NCBI GenBank assembly: GCA_946186185.1
Contig: CAMHMJ010000013.1
Location: forward strand, 1 to 64,000
Origin: an uncultured Treponema sp.
GTDB lineage: Bacteria; Spirochaetota; Spirochaetia; Treponematales; Treponemataceae
DNA: 64,000 bases
Direction: 5' to 3'
This document shows, in pieces, positions 29,228 through 35,558 of the stretch. A program made the position numbers and the translations under genes. The notes below the pieces were generated by a model. The model was not told the DNA's origin, made no database searches, and saw only the letters and a list, made by a program, of their open reading frames with translations. Numbering within the stretch: position 1 is the stretch's first letter; every line of letters starts with the position of its first letter.

Positions 29228-30124
29228 TTATTTTATCTTTCTTTCAAGTTCAAGAACTTCTTCAAGAGGTAATTCTGTTGCCTGAGCAATCTGATCTGCG
29301 GTAAGCACATTCATTTTAAGCAGGTTTGTCGCAGCTTCAATTGCCTTTTGCCGTGCCCCCTGTTCAAGTCCTTTCTTGGTGGCGTTTTCCATTTCTGTGT
29401 TGCGGTCGCGGATGAAGGTGTCGATTGAGTTCTGGCGGAACCAGTTTGATTCTTCTTCGCTCATTCTTCCGATAAGTCTGTTTGCTTCCATAATTCCAAC
29501 CTCACTTTCAGCGATCTGATTGATGTAGTCGACTTTGCTTTCGTCGTCTGCGTACGAAAAATAAAGACCCCATTTCTGTAAAGGCGTGAGCTGGTCTACA
29601 GGTGTTCCAAGAAGTTTTTTGATTTCAATTAAATCGATGTGAATGACATTAAGATAGCCTGCAAGCTCATGTCCGTACTGACTTTTCATAGTATACCATG
29701 ACATTTCGCGCTTGTCATCTTTGGGGAGGTGGAAGTTCAGAACGGAAATCTGATATACCTTGTCCGCGCTCCAGTTTTCTCCCTTTTTGGCAGTCGTGTT
29801 CAGAAGGCGGGCAACTTGAATTTCACTGCGGACCTCAAAATTGTATTCTCTGTCGCGCCCCTGCATTTCAATTGCGGCTTTTTCGCCGTCCTCGAAGGTG
29901 ACCGCGACATCAAAAGACATCTGAAGCTGAGTCGGAAAATCGACTGGCGGTTCATTGTTCGTGAGTTGAACATTCTTGATTTTGCGTCCAAGAACGCTCG
30001 ATAAGAACGAAAGCAGGGCTTCGTCGGATTCCTTAGTTTCCTGAGTGAAAATTGCCTTGAAGTTCACGTCAAGGCGCGGGTTTAAGAGTGCCGTCGGCGA
30101 CGGGCGTAGGGTTGTTGTATTCAT
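29228..30124 (-). CDS. Rpn-family PD-(D/E)XK nuclease/transposase-like protein (copy 2)
   Basis: The ORF opens at 30181, but the ATG at 30124 (MNTTTLRPSP) has an AGGATG box and aligns with the chosen start of copy 1, giving 298 residues. The family landmarks are PTALLNPRLDVNFKAIF, the nuclease core MSFDVAVTFEDGEKAAIEMQGR and the tail GLEQGARQKAIEAATNLLK. A conserved 5' leader is shared with copy 1 (about 30125-30228). The stop lies only about 15 bases from the decayed promoter of toxin 6, so the gene appears to have arrived between modules 6 and 7 and displaced the upstream part of that promoter. Function is probably DNA cleavage or recombination; the role is unknown. Confidence 0.85.
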   Translation of the reverse strand: MNTTTLRPSPTALLNPRLDVNFKAIFTQETKESDEALLSFLSSVLGRKIKNVQLTNNEPPVDFPTQLQMSFDVAVTFEDGEKAAIEMQGRDREYNFEVRSEIQVARLLNTTAKKGENWSADKVYQISVLNFHLPKDDKREMSWYTMKSQYGHELAGYLNVIHIDLIEIKKLLGTPVDQLTPLQKWGLYFSYADDESKVDYINQIAESEVGIMEANRLIGRMSEEESNWFRQNSIDTFIRDRNTEMENATKKGLEQGARQKAIEAATNLLKMNVLTADQIAQATELPLEEVLELERKIK

Positions 30125-30228
30125 ACATACATCCTGAAAATGGAATAAACGGCGCGACTGCGCCTTAAGTCCATCTGCCAATTTCAGAAGACATATGGTA
30201 AATACCGTGCAGCCTGTAAAAATAATGG

Positions 30229-30600
30229 TTCGTATAATTGGGCTGTTTGTCAGAACTGCAACCTTTACAATTTATAAAATAATAATGAAATTACGTGAAG
30301 TCAAGGGAAATTATAGGAGAATCAGCGGGGCTTTTGGTGGAATTGCTGGTTTGAAAGAATAGCTTAGTGCGCGCCTATGGAAGGGTTGGAGGCGAGAGCG
30401 GAGCGGGAGCCGACAAGGCGAGAGGGGCTTTTTCGGGTATTGATTTCGACGAGGGGTTACGGGGGTGTGAAGGGCCGGTATTATGGGTTTAGAAAAAATC
30501 TAGATTAGAGAGATGAGAAAAAGACACGCGAGACCGAGCCTTTGGCGGGCCCTGGAACAGGCGTAGGTGGATGCGGTCGCACCCAGAAAAAAGAAGAAAA
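30229..30600. other. Intergenic region with GC-rich repeat fragment
   Basis: No gene is seen. The segment about 30361-30571 is GC-rich (GGAGGCGAGAGCGGAGCGGG; GAGACCGAGC; GGGCCCTGGAACAGGCGT). It resembles the stretch before the amylase gene (44695-44876), which shares GAGACCGAGC and CCTGGAACA..CGT. Probably relics of one intergenic repeat family. Confidence 0.35.
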
Positions 30601-30684
30601 TGGGGTGGTCTTTAGGTTTGCAGACTGCATTGCTGTAATAAAAAAAAACTTGCTTTTTACTGGCAAGTGGGGTATATCAAAAAA

Positions 30685-30788
30685 GAAAGGCACTTCGCAG
30701 TCTAGCGTCTTGCCTCTATTGGTTTTTGCTCGTCTTTACGACGAATGCCCGCCTATAGTGGTGCGAACACTTGGCGGGCTATTTTTTT
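30685..30788 (+). ncRNA. Module 7 antitoxin-like antisense RNA
   Basis: Promoter TTGCTT (30650-30655), 17 bases, TATATC (30673-30678). The GGGG half of the usual promoter palindrome has lost its CCCC partner, so the overlapping toxin terminator is weaker. Middle hairpin TCGTC-ttta-GACGA; terminator GCCCGCC/GGCGGGC plus seven T. Confidence 0.68.
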
Positions 30789-30888
30789 ATTTGTTGCCTT
30801 TATTCCGTCTACGGAGAAGGTGCGTAATAATGTCGATGATAAGCTGAATGACGGCAATTGCCAGCATCAGAATTTCATACAGACTCAT
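30787..30888 (-). CDS. Small hydrophobic toxin-like peptide 7 (33 aa)
   Basis: Identical to peptide 4 except for the end (NKGNK). AGGAGGCTGCT precedes the ATG; long leader. No promoter of its own: the leader abuts the module 8 promoter/terminator at about 31045. Confidence 0.7.
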   Translation of the reverse strand: MSLYEILMLAIAVIQLIIDIITHLLRRRNKGNK

Positions 30889-31091
30889 AGCAGCCTCCTG
30901 TGTAAGGCAGCTGGCTGCCGGTGTTCTATAGCAAAGCGTTAAAAAAATTGCGTAAGCAATTTTTAGCTTTACCACCTTTCAAGTAATTTGCTCTTACGAG
31001 CAGTCGAATTTCGGAGACAAGACCGCCATTCAATTGTGAGTGCAAAAAAAATTGGCTTGTCATAAACAGCAGGTTGTGGTATCTTTAACAA

Positions 31092-31194
31092 GAAAGGCAT
31101 TCGCAACTAAAGCGTCTTGCCTCCTAGTGGTCTAGTCTGATTAATCAGACATTTTGCCCGTCGGTGGTGTCAGCATTGGCGGGTGCTTTTTTTT
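31092..31194 (+). ncRNA. Module 8 antitoxin-like antisense RNA (decaying promoter)
   Basis: Promoter TTGTCA (31057-31062), 17 bases, but the -10 is TATCTT (31080-31085), and the spacer half of the palindrome reads CAGGTTG instead of CAAGCCG. Middle hairpin GTCTGA-ttaa-TCAGAC. Terminator CCCGTC/GGCGGG then eight T. Confidence 0.62.
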
Positions 31195-31294
31195 ATTCTA
31201 TATCGTCTTTCCGTCTGGGAGAGAGGAGCATAATGATGCTGACGATAAGTGAGATTGTCTGTAAGACCAAACTCAACTTTTCGAACAAAGTCAT
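31193..31294 (-). CDS. Small hydrophobic toxin-like peptide 8 (33 aa)
   Basis: MTLFEKLSLVLQTISLIVSI, then IMLLSPRRKDDIE; one residue different from peptide 10 (Pro for His). AGGAGGCAGCT precedes the ATG. The long leader contrasts with the short leader of peptide 10, so leaders and toxins have been exchanged between modules. No own promoter; it abuts module 9 at about 31450. Confidence 0.68.
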   Translation of the reverse strand: MTLFEKLSLVLQTISLIVSIIMLLSPRRKDDIE

Positions 31295-31496
31295 AGCTGC
31301 CTCCTGTGTAAGGCAGCTGGCTGCCGGTGTTCTGTAGCAAAGCGTTAAAAAATTGCGAAAGCAATTTTTAGCTTTACCACCTTTCAAGTAATCTGCTCTT
31401 GCGAGCAGTCGAATTTCGGAGACAAGACCGCCGTTCAATTGTGAGTGCAAAAAAAATTGACTTGTCATAAACAACAAGCCGTGGTATATTAAACAA

Positions 31497-31599
31497 GAAA
31501 GGCATTCGCAACTAAAGCGTCTTGCCTCTAGGTTTATAATTTTGTCCTTCTGGACAAAGCCCGCCTAGTGGGTCTGAAGCACTGGCGGGCTATTTTTTT
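31497..31599 (+). ncRNA. Module 9 antitoxin-like antisense RNA
   Basis: Promoter TTGTCA (31462-31467), 17 bases, TATATT (31485-31490). Middle hairpin TTTGTCC-ttc-TGGACAAA. Terminator GCCCGCC/GGCGGGC plus T-run. Confidence 0.72.
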
Positions 31600-31699
31600 A
31601 TTCGTCCTTATTTATCCATCTGTGGAAGAGGAGCGAAATTAAGCTGATTACCAGCTGAGCAATGGCAATAACCAAAGCAAGCTTTTCATACAGACTCAT
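31598..31699 (-). CDS. Small hydrophobic toxin-like peptide 9 (33 aa)
   Basis: MSLYEKLALVIAIAQLVISL, then ISLLFHRWINKDE; subfamily of peptide 3. AGGAGGCAGCT precedes the ATG; short leader. Promoter TTGTCA (31813-31808), 17 bases, TACATT (31790-31785). As the nearest intact promoter upstream of promoterless toxins 8 and 7, it may also serve them by read-through. Confidence 0.72.
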   Translation of the reverse strand: MSLYEKLALVIAIAQLVISLISLLFHRWINKDE

Positions 31700-31963
31700 A
31701 GCTGCCTCCTAGTTTAAGAATCTGCCCTTTCTAGCAGTCGAATTTCGGAGACAAGACCGCCATTCAATTGCGAATGCCATGGTTAATGTAGCATAATTTT
31801 ACTATACTGACAAGTTAAATAAAATAATGGTAATCCTATACAATGTAAAAGGTGATATTTGTTACTCTTTTTAAAAAGCAGGTTATAATGTCGCTCTGGT
31901 CGGTTCACCAGTTTTCAAAAAATCAGGCTTGTAATAAACAGCAAGCCGTGGTATATTAAATAA

Positions 31964-32066
31964 GAAAGGCATTCGCAATTATAGCGTCTTGCCTCCTATT
32001 GAGTTTGCCTAGATAACTAGGTCTTACACCCGTCGGTGGTAGTGACACTGGCGGGTGCTTTTTTTT
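31964..32066 (+). ncRNA. Module 10 antitoxin-like antisense RNA
   Basis: Promoter TTGTAA (31929-31934), 17 bases, TATATT (31952-31957). The 5' GGCATTCGCAATT is identical over 13 bases to the start of the toxin 10 leader. Middle hairpin CCTAG-ataa-CTAGG. Terminator CACCCGTC/GGCGGGTG then eight T. Confidence 0.72.
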
Positions 32067-32166
32067 ATTCTATATCGTCTTTTCGTCTGTGAGAGAGGAG
32101 CATAATGATGCTGACGATAAGTGAGATTGTCTGTAAGACCAAACTCAACTTTTCGAACAAAGTCAT
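32065..32166 (-). CDS. Small hydrophobic toxin-like peptide 10 (33 aa)
   Basis: MTLFEKLSLVLQTISLIVSI, then IMLLSHRRKDDIE. AGGAGGCAGCT precedes the ATG. The short leader contains hairpin CCACAA/TTGTGG in place of the usual CTGCTC/GAGCAG. Promoter TTGTCA (32280-32275), 17 bases, TACATT (32257-32252); about 80 bases of this region are the same as upstream of toxin 9. Last module of the array. Confidence 0.72.
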   Translation of the reverse strand: MTLFEKLSLVLQTISLIVSIIMLLSHRRKDDIE

Positions 32167-32330
32167 AGCTGCCTCCTAGTTCATAGAATCCACAAAAATT
32201 GTGGTCGAATTTCGGAGACAAGACCGCCATTCAATTGCGAATGCCATGGTTAATGTAGCATAATTTTACTATACTGACAAGTTAAATAAAATAAAGTTTT
32301 ACCAATACATTAAGATAGTTTTCGAAAACT

Positions 32331-32520
32331 CCTTTTCTGTACATTGTAAAAGTGTTTCTATAAAGTAAAAATAACACGATTATATCGGTTACAAAGACAG
32401 GCTTGGTTTAGGTGTAAGAAAGGTTTTTACCTGCTCAGAAAAAATTATTAGTTAAGTGATAAAAGATAGAAAATTGACGCAGGAGCAATTGTCAAATCAA
32501 GTTTGAATCAGCCCTCATTA
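32331..32520. other. Intergenic, no gene seen
   Basis: AT-rich sequence between the toxin array and the sod terminator. I see no module remnant with both promoter and peptide, no ORF with a ribosome-binding site and no RNA structure that I can support. Confidence 0.5.
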
Positions 32521-32524
32521 CAAA

Positions 32525-32575
32525 AAAAACACCCGAGCCCAAAAAACTCCTGAAAGACTCGGGTAGCATTTTATA
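32525..32575 (-). terminator. Intrinsic terminator of sod
   Basis: On the minus strand ACCCGAG...CTCGGGT is followed by GTTTTTTTT. It lies about 30-80 bases after the sod stop codon. Confidence 0.85.
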
Positions 32576-32603
32576 ATCTGCTCTGTCGGCTCAATATGCT
32601 GTT

Positions 32604-33227
32604 CTATTTTGCAGCTTTTTCGTAAAGCTCTTCAACTTTCTTCCAGTCGACGATTCTGAAAAGTTCCTTTACATAGCTTGCCCTCAGATTTTTATACTGA
32701 AGATAATAGGCGTGCTCCCATACATCGATGCAGAAAATCGGAGTATTGCCGGTTTTCAAACTGATCGGGTTATCCTGATTTGCGGACTGACTTAAAACCA
32801 GCTCTCCTGAAGGAGTAACGCTAAGCCATGCCCAGCCTGAACCGAACTGAGTGAGTGCCAGACTGCTGATTTTTTCTTTGAATTCCTCAAAACTTCCGAA
32901 AGCGGAGTTAATTTTTTCAGAAAGCTTTCCTTCCGGCTGTTTTTTGCATTTTGCTTCAGGTGCAAGAACGGAAAAATACAGGTTGTGATTAAAATATCCG
33001 CCGCCGTTATTTCTTAAACCGTTTCGAAGCGCAGTATCGCTCACTGAATCAAGATTTTTGAAAATTTCTTCAGCTGTTTTATTTTCCAAGCCGGCCTTCT
33101 GTGCCAGCTCGTTAAATGTCTTTGTGTATGTTGCATGATGCTTTGAATAATGAGTCTCCATTGTAAGCGCATCCAGAACCGGCTCAAATTCATTATACGC
33201 ATAATTCAATTTTATCTGTTCAAACAT
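32604..33227 (-). CDS. sodB: Iron/manganese superoxide dismutase
   Basis: 207 residues, usual length for the Fe/Mn family. Metal ligands are visible: His26 (METHYSKHH), the histidine in FNHNLYF, and the Asp and His of DVWEHAYYLQY. The FGSGWAWL segment is the conserved core helix end. It converts superoxide to peroxide and oxygen in the cytoplasm (no signal peptide). An AGGGG box lies 8 bases before the ATG. An iron enzyme is likely (the sequence GGGGYFNHNLYF-like and FGSGWAWL), but metal choice cannot be fixed by eye. Stands alone with its own terminator; presence suggests transient oxygen exposure in an anaerobe. Confidence 0.93.
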   Translation of the reverse strand: MFEQIKLNYAYNEFEPVLDALTMETHYSKHHATYTKTFNELAQKAGLENKTAEEIFKNLDSVSDTALRNGLRNNGGGYFNHNLYFSVLAPEAKCKKQPEGKLSEKINSAFGSFEEFKEKISSLALTQFGSGWAWLSVTPSGELVLSQSANQDNPISLKTGNTPIFCIDVWEHAYYLQYKNLRASYVKELFRIVDWKKVEELYEKAAK

Positions 33228-33398
33228 AGTCTACCCCTGTTTTAAGTGAATATAAATTCAATGTAACACGGTTTTATTCAGTTGGCAAGTTTTTTTGAAA
33301 TGCTTTTTGTGGGAGTTTTTGAAGTGCTTTTTGTGGGAGCGGGTACCATTGAATACTGCTCTGCGGATAAGACTTTGGGTAAAATCTCTGTAACACAA

Positions 33399-33433
33399 TT
33401 GCTAAAAATCCTTGTTTTTTCTATAATACGGGT
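33399..33433 (+). promoter_or_regulatory. gatC promoter placing +1 at the ATG (leaderless)
   Basis: TTGCTA (33399-33404), exactly 17 bases, TATAAT (33422-33427), then six bases ACGGGT and the gatC ATG at 33434. A start 7 bases after the -10 is the A of the ATG. There is no room for a ribosome-binding site in the transcript. Confidence 0.7.
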
Positions 33434-33742
33434 ATGAGTACTCACAAACAAATCGACGAGGAGACGCTGAATAATCTCCTTTATCTTTCACGACTTTCAC
33501 CGGAAAGTACGAATCTTGAAACTTTGAAGAAGCAGGCGAATGAAATCGTCGGCTATTTTGACATCCTTTCTAAATATGACGACAGCGAAAATCCCTATGA
33601 TGCATATCCTTCTACTGAGGCAGAAAAGCTTCGTGAGGATGAAATTGTTCAGGGGCTGGATATCCCGAATGTTAAGAACGTAAGCGAAAACTTTATGGAC
33701 GGATATTTCCAGGTTCCGAAGGTTCTTGGGGAAGGTGCATAA
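33434..33742 (+). CDS. gatC: Asp/Glu-tRNA amidotransferase subunit C
   Basis: A 102-residue protein with the GatC pattern: N-terminal LLYLSRLSPES helix, LKKQANEIVGYFDIL, and the C-terminal tail ending in MDGYFQVPKVLGE. GatC wraps around GatA and stabilises the GatCAB complex that amidates mischarged Glu-tRNA(Gln) or Asp-tRNA(Asn). It is followed two bases later by gatA. gatB is not in the window. Confidence 0.92.
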   Translation: MSTHKQIDEETLNNLLYLSRLSPESTNLETLKKQANEIVGYFDILSKYDDSENPYDAYPSTEAEKLREDEIVQGLDIPNVKNVSENFMDGYFQVPKVLGEGA

Positions 33743-33743
33743 T

Positions 33744-35243
33744 ATGTATACAATAGAAGAAACTGTAAAAGCTTTGAAGGCGGGCGAGGTAACTAGTGCC
33801 GCTCTTGTAAAAAAATCAATCGATACTTTTGAATCGGATAAGGGCTCTGAAAAACCGCTGAATGCCTTCCTTGAAATTTACGAGGACGCACTTTCTAAGG
33901 CTGAAGAAGCTGATAAAGAAATTCAGGTTGCCAGAACAGCCGGAGCAAAGGCTCTGGATGAACTTTTTGAAAAGAAGCCGCTTCTTGGTGTTCCCTTTGC
34001 AAATAAGGACAACATCAGTTCAAAAGGGCATCGCCTTACCTGCGGTTCAAAAATTCTTGAAGGCTACAAGGCTCCTTACAACGCAACTGTAATCGACCGT
34101 CTTGAAAATGCGGGTGCAATTACTCTGGGACGCTGTAATCAGGATGAGTTCGCCATGGGTTCTTCAACCGAATACTCTTCTTACGGGGCAACCCGCAATC
34201 CTATAAACCGCGAATATGTTTCCGGTGGTTCTTCGGGTGGTTCTGCTGCGGCTGTAAGCGGAAATCAGGCTCTGTTCGCTCTGGGAACTGAAACCGGTGG
34301 TTCTGTTCGTCTTCCTGCAAGCTACTGCGGTATTTATGGTCTTAAGCCGACTTACGGTGTTTTGAGCCGCTGGGGCGTTGTTGCTTATGGTTCTTCCCTG
34401 GATCAGGTTGGTATCATGGGCCACACTCCGGATGACATTGCTCTTCCTTTGAGCTGCATGGCCGGCGTTGATTTTTACGATGACACAAGTGCAGATTTGC
34501 CGGATGCCGCTTCTTTAAAGCAGCTTAGCGCATACACTGATTTTTCTTCACTTAAAATTGCTATTCCAAAGCAGTTCCTTGAAACGAAGGGTCTTGATAA
34601 GGATGTAAAGACTGCATTTGATGAAACCCGCAGCTGGTTTGAATCAAAGGGTGCTAAAATTGACGAGGTTGACCTTCCTGTTCTGGATGCTTCCATTGCA
34701 AGCTACTATGTAATCGCTCTTTCTGAAGCTGCCAGCAACCTGAGCCGTTTTGACGGTATCCGCTATGGCCGCCGTGTTGATAACGAAAAGGGTTACGATG
34801 AGCTTTATGTTGATACCCGAAGCGAAGGCTTTGGTCCGGAAGTAAAGCGCCGAATCGTAATCGGAAACTATGTTCTTTCTGAGCAGTTCTCCGGAGACAC
34901 ATACAAGAAGGGAATGACTGTTCGCGCCCGCATTCAGCGTGAAATGGCAAAGCTCTTTGAAAGTTATGATATCGTTTTGTGTCCAACTTGCCCGACACCT
35001 GCATTTAAGCTGGGACAGAAAGTGGATGATCCTCTTGAAATGTACCTGAGCGATATGTATACGGTTTTTGTAAACCTTGCCCGCATTCCGTCCATCAATG
35101 TTCCGGCTGGAAAGGCAGCTGGAACAGACAATATGCCGATTGGTATGCAGTTTGCAGGTCCTATGTTCAGTGAGGCAAAGCTTTTGAGTCTTGCAAAAGC
35201 CTGGGAAAACGACCACAAAGGCTGCGGAATTCAGGTAAAATAA
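33744..35243 (+). CDS. gatA: Asp/Glu-tRNA amidotransferase subunit A
   Basis: The ORF opens at 33726, but the start is the ATG at 33744 (MYTIEETV), with GGGGAAGG upstream; the gatC stop lies immediately before. About 499 residues, amidase-signature family. The glycine/serine-rich catalytic signature reads YVSGGSSGGSAAAVSG, with downstream ALGTETGGSVRLPAS, and the catalytic lysine in PFANKDN. It hydrolyses glutamine and passes ammonia to GatB. Cytoplasmic. A strong terminator follows. Confidence 0.95.
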   Translation: MYTIEETVKALKAGEVTSAALVKKSIDTFESDKGSEKPLNAFLEIYEDALSKAEEADKEIQVARTAGAKALDELFEKKPLLGVPFANKDNISSKGHRLTCGSKILEGYKAPYNATVIDRLENAGAITLGRCNQDEFAMGSSTEYSSYGATRNPINREYVSGGSSGGSAAAVSGNQALFALGTETGGSVRLPASYCGIYGLKPTYGVLSRWGVVAYGSSLDQVGIMGHTPDDIALPLSCMAGVDFYDDTSADLPDAASLKQLSAYTDFSSLKIAIPKQFLETKGLDKDVKTAFDETRSWFESKGAKIDEVDLPVLDASIASYYVIALSEAASNLSRFDGIRYGRRVDNEKGYDELYVDTRSEGFGPEVKRRIVIGNYVLSEQFSGDTYKKGMTVRARIQREMAKLFESYDIVLCPTCPTPAFKLGQKVDDPLEMYLSDMYTVFVNLARIPSINVPAGKAAGTDNMPIGMQFAGPMFSEAKLLSLAKAWENDHKGCGIQVK

Positions 35244-35262
35244 CAATTTAAAAGATGACTAC

Positions 35263-35294
35263 AACTCCGGGCACAAAGTCCGGAGTTTTTTTTT
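35263..35294 (+). terminator. Intrinsic terminator after gatA
   Basis: ACTCCGG-gcacaaagt-CCGGAGT followed by nine T, 20 bases after the gatA stop. Confidence 0.92.
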
Positions 35295-35403
35295 ATCACA
35301 CTTGTCAGAGTTTTCAGTATTTTTCATAATATTTCTGTGATTTTCTTTTATTTTCCTATTGCACTTTATCTGTTAATTAGTTATAGTTTGCTAACTTTAT
35401 AAA

Positions 35404-35548
35404 AGTTAGTTAATGCTAACAAAATATAGCTTTCATTTATCAGAAAAACAGCACAGCTGTTTCTAGATGAAGGACAGCCTGAAAATTGCTTTCGCAATTT
35501 TCTTAACGGCTTCCGATAAATCAGAAAACAGCACAGCTGTTTTTCTCA
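35404..35548 (+). promoter_or_regulatory. Structured leader of the outer-membrane protein gene
   Basis: Two direct copies of the palindrome AAACAGCACAGCTGTTT lie at 35446-35462 and 35526-35542, the second directly before the AGGAG ribosome-binding site. Between them GAAAATTGC-tttc-GCAATTTTC (35481-35502) forms a hairpin, and GTTAG/CTAAC lies at 35404-35419. They could be operators or, if transcribed, alternating hairpins that hide the ribosome-binding site. Confidence 0.5.
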
Positions 35549-35558
35549 GGAGTATTTT

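Larger units (their letters stand above)
26461..32330. repeat. Array of ten toxin/antitoxin-like modules
   Basis: Ten related units of about 350-480 bases. Each has, reading the plus strand, an antitoxin promoter (TTGCTT or TTGTCA, 17-18 base gap, TATATT), a structured RNA of about 100 nt ending in a GC-rich hairpin plus T-run, the convergent small ORF on the minus strand, its leader, and its own minus-strand promoter (TTGTAA or TTGTCA, 17-18 bases, TATACT or TACATT). Between modules of one subtype lies a conserved spacer (GTGTATT..AATCACTGGTTTGCAGAC). An Rpn gene separates modules 6 and 7. See the individual entries. Confidence 0.8.

Noticed and set aside
27800-30942. Plus-strand ORFs in the toxin array (27800-28126, 30542-30847, 30745-30942, 28310-28537)
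   Set aside because: They run through antitoxin RNA, terminator hairpin and antisense of the toxin; they have no ribosome-binding site, and the frame is not kept among modules.
27971-31477. Longer toxin ORFs starting MVKLKIAYAIFLTL or MLFMTSQFFLHSQL
   Set aside because: The extra N-termini are translations of the leader; only the M(S/T)L(Y/F)E start has a ribosome-binding site and is common to all ten copies.
26461-32330. CRISPR array
   Set aside because: Repeat units are 350-480 bases, contain promoters and ORFs, differ from each other, and no short spacers or cas genes are present.
26433-32575. tRNA genes in the hairpin-rich region
   Set aside because: The hairpins end in T-runs and lack a T-loop (GGTTCGA) and acceptor-stem pattern.
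34644-35246. 200-aa minus-strand ORF opposite gatA
   Set aside because: It is a shadow of the gatA frame: no ribosome-binding site, no domain, and Cys/Ser-rich composition typical of antisense translation.
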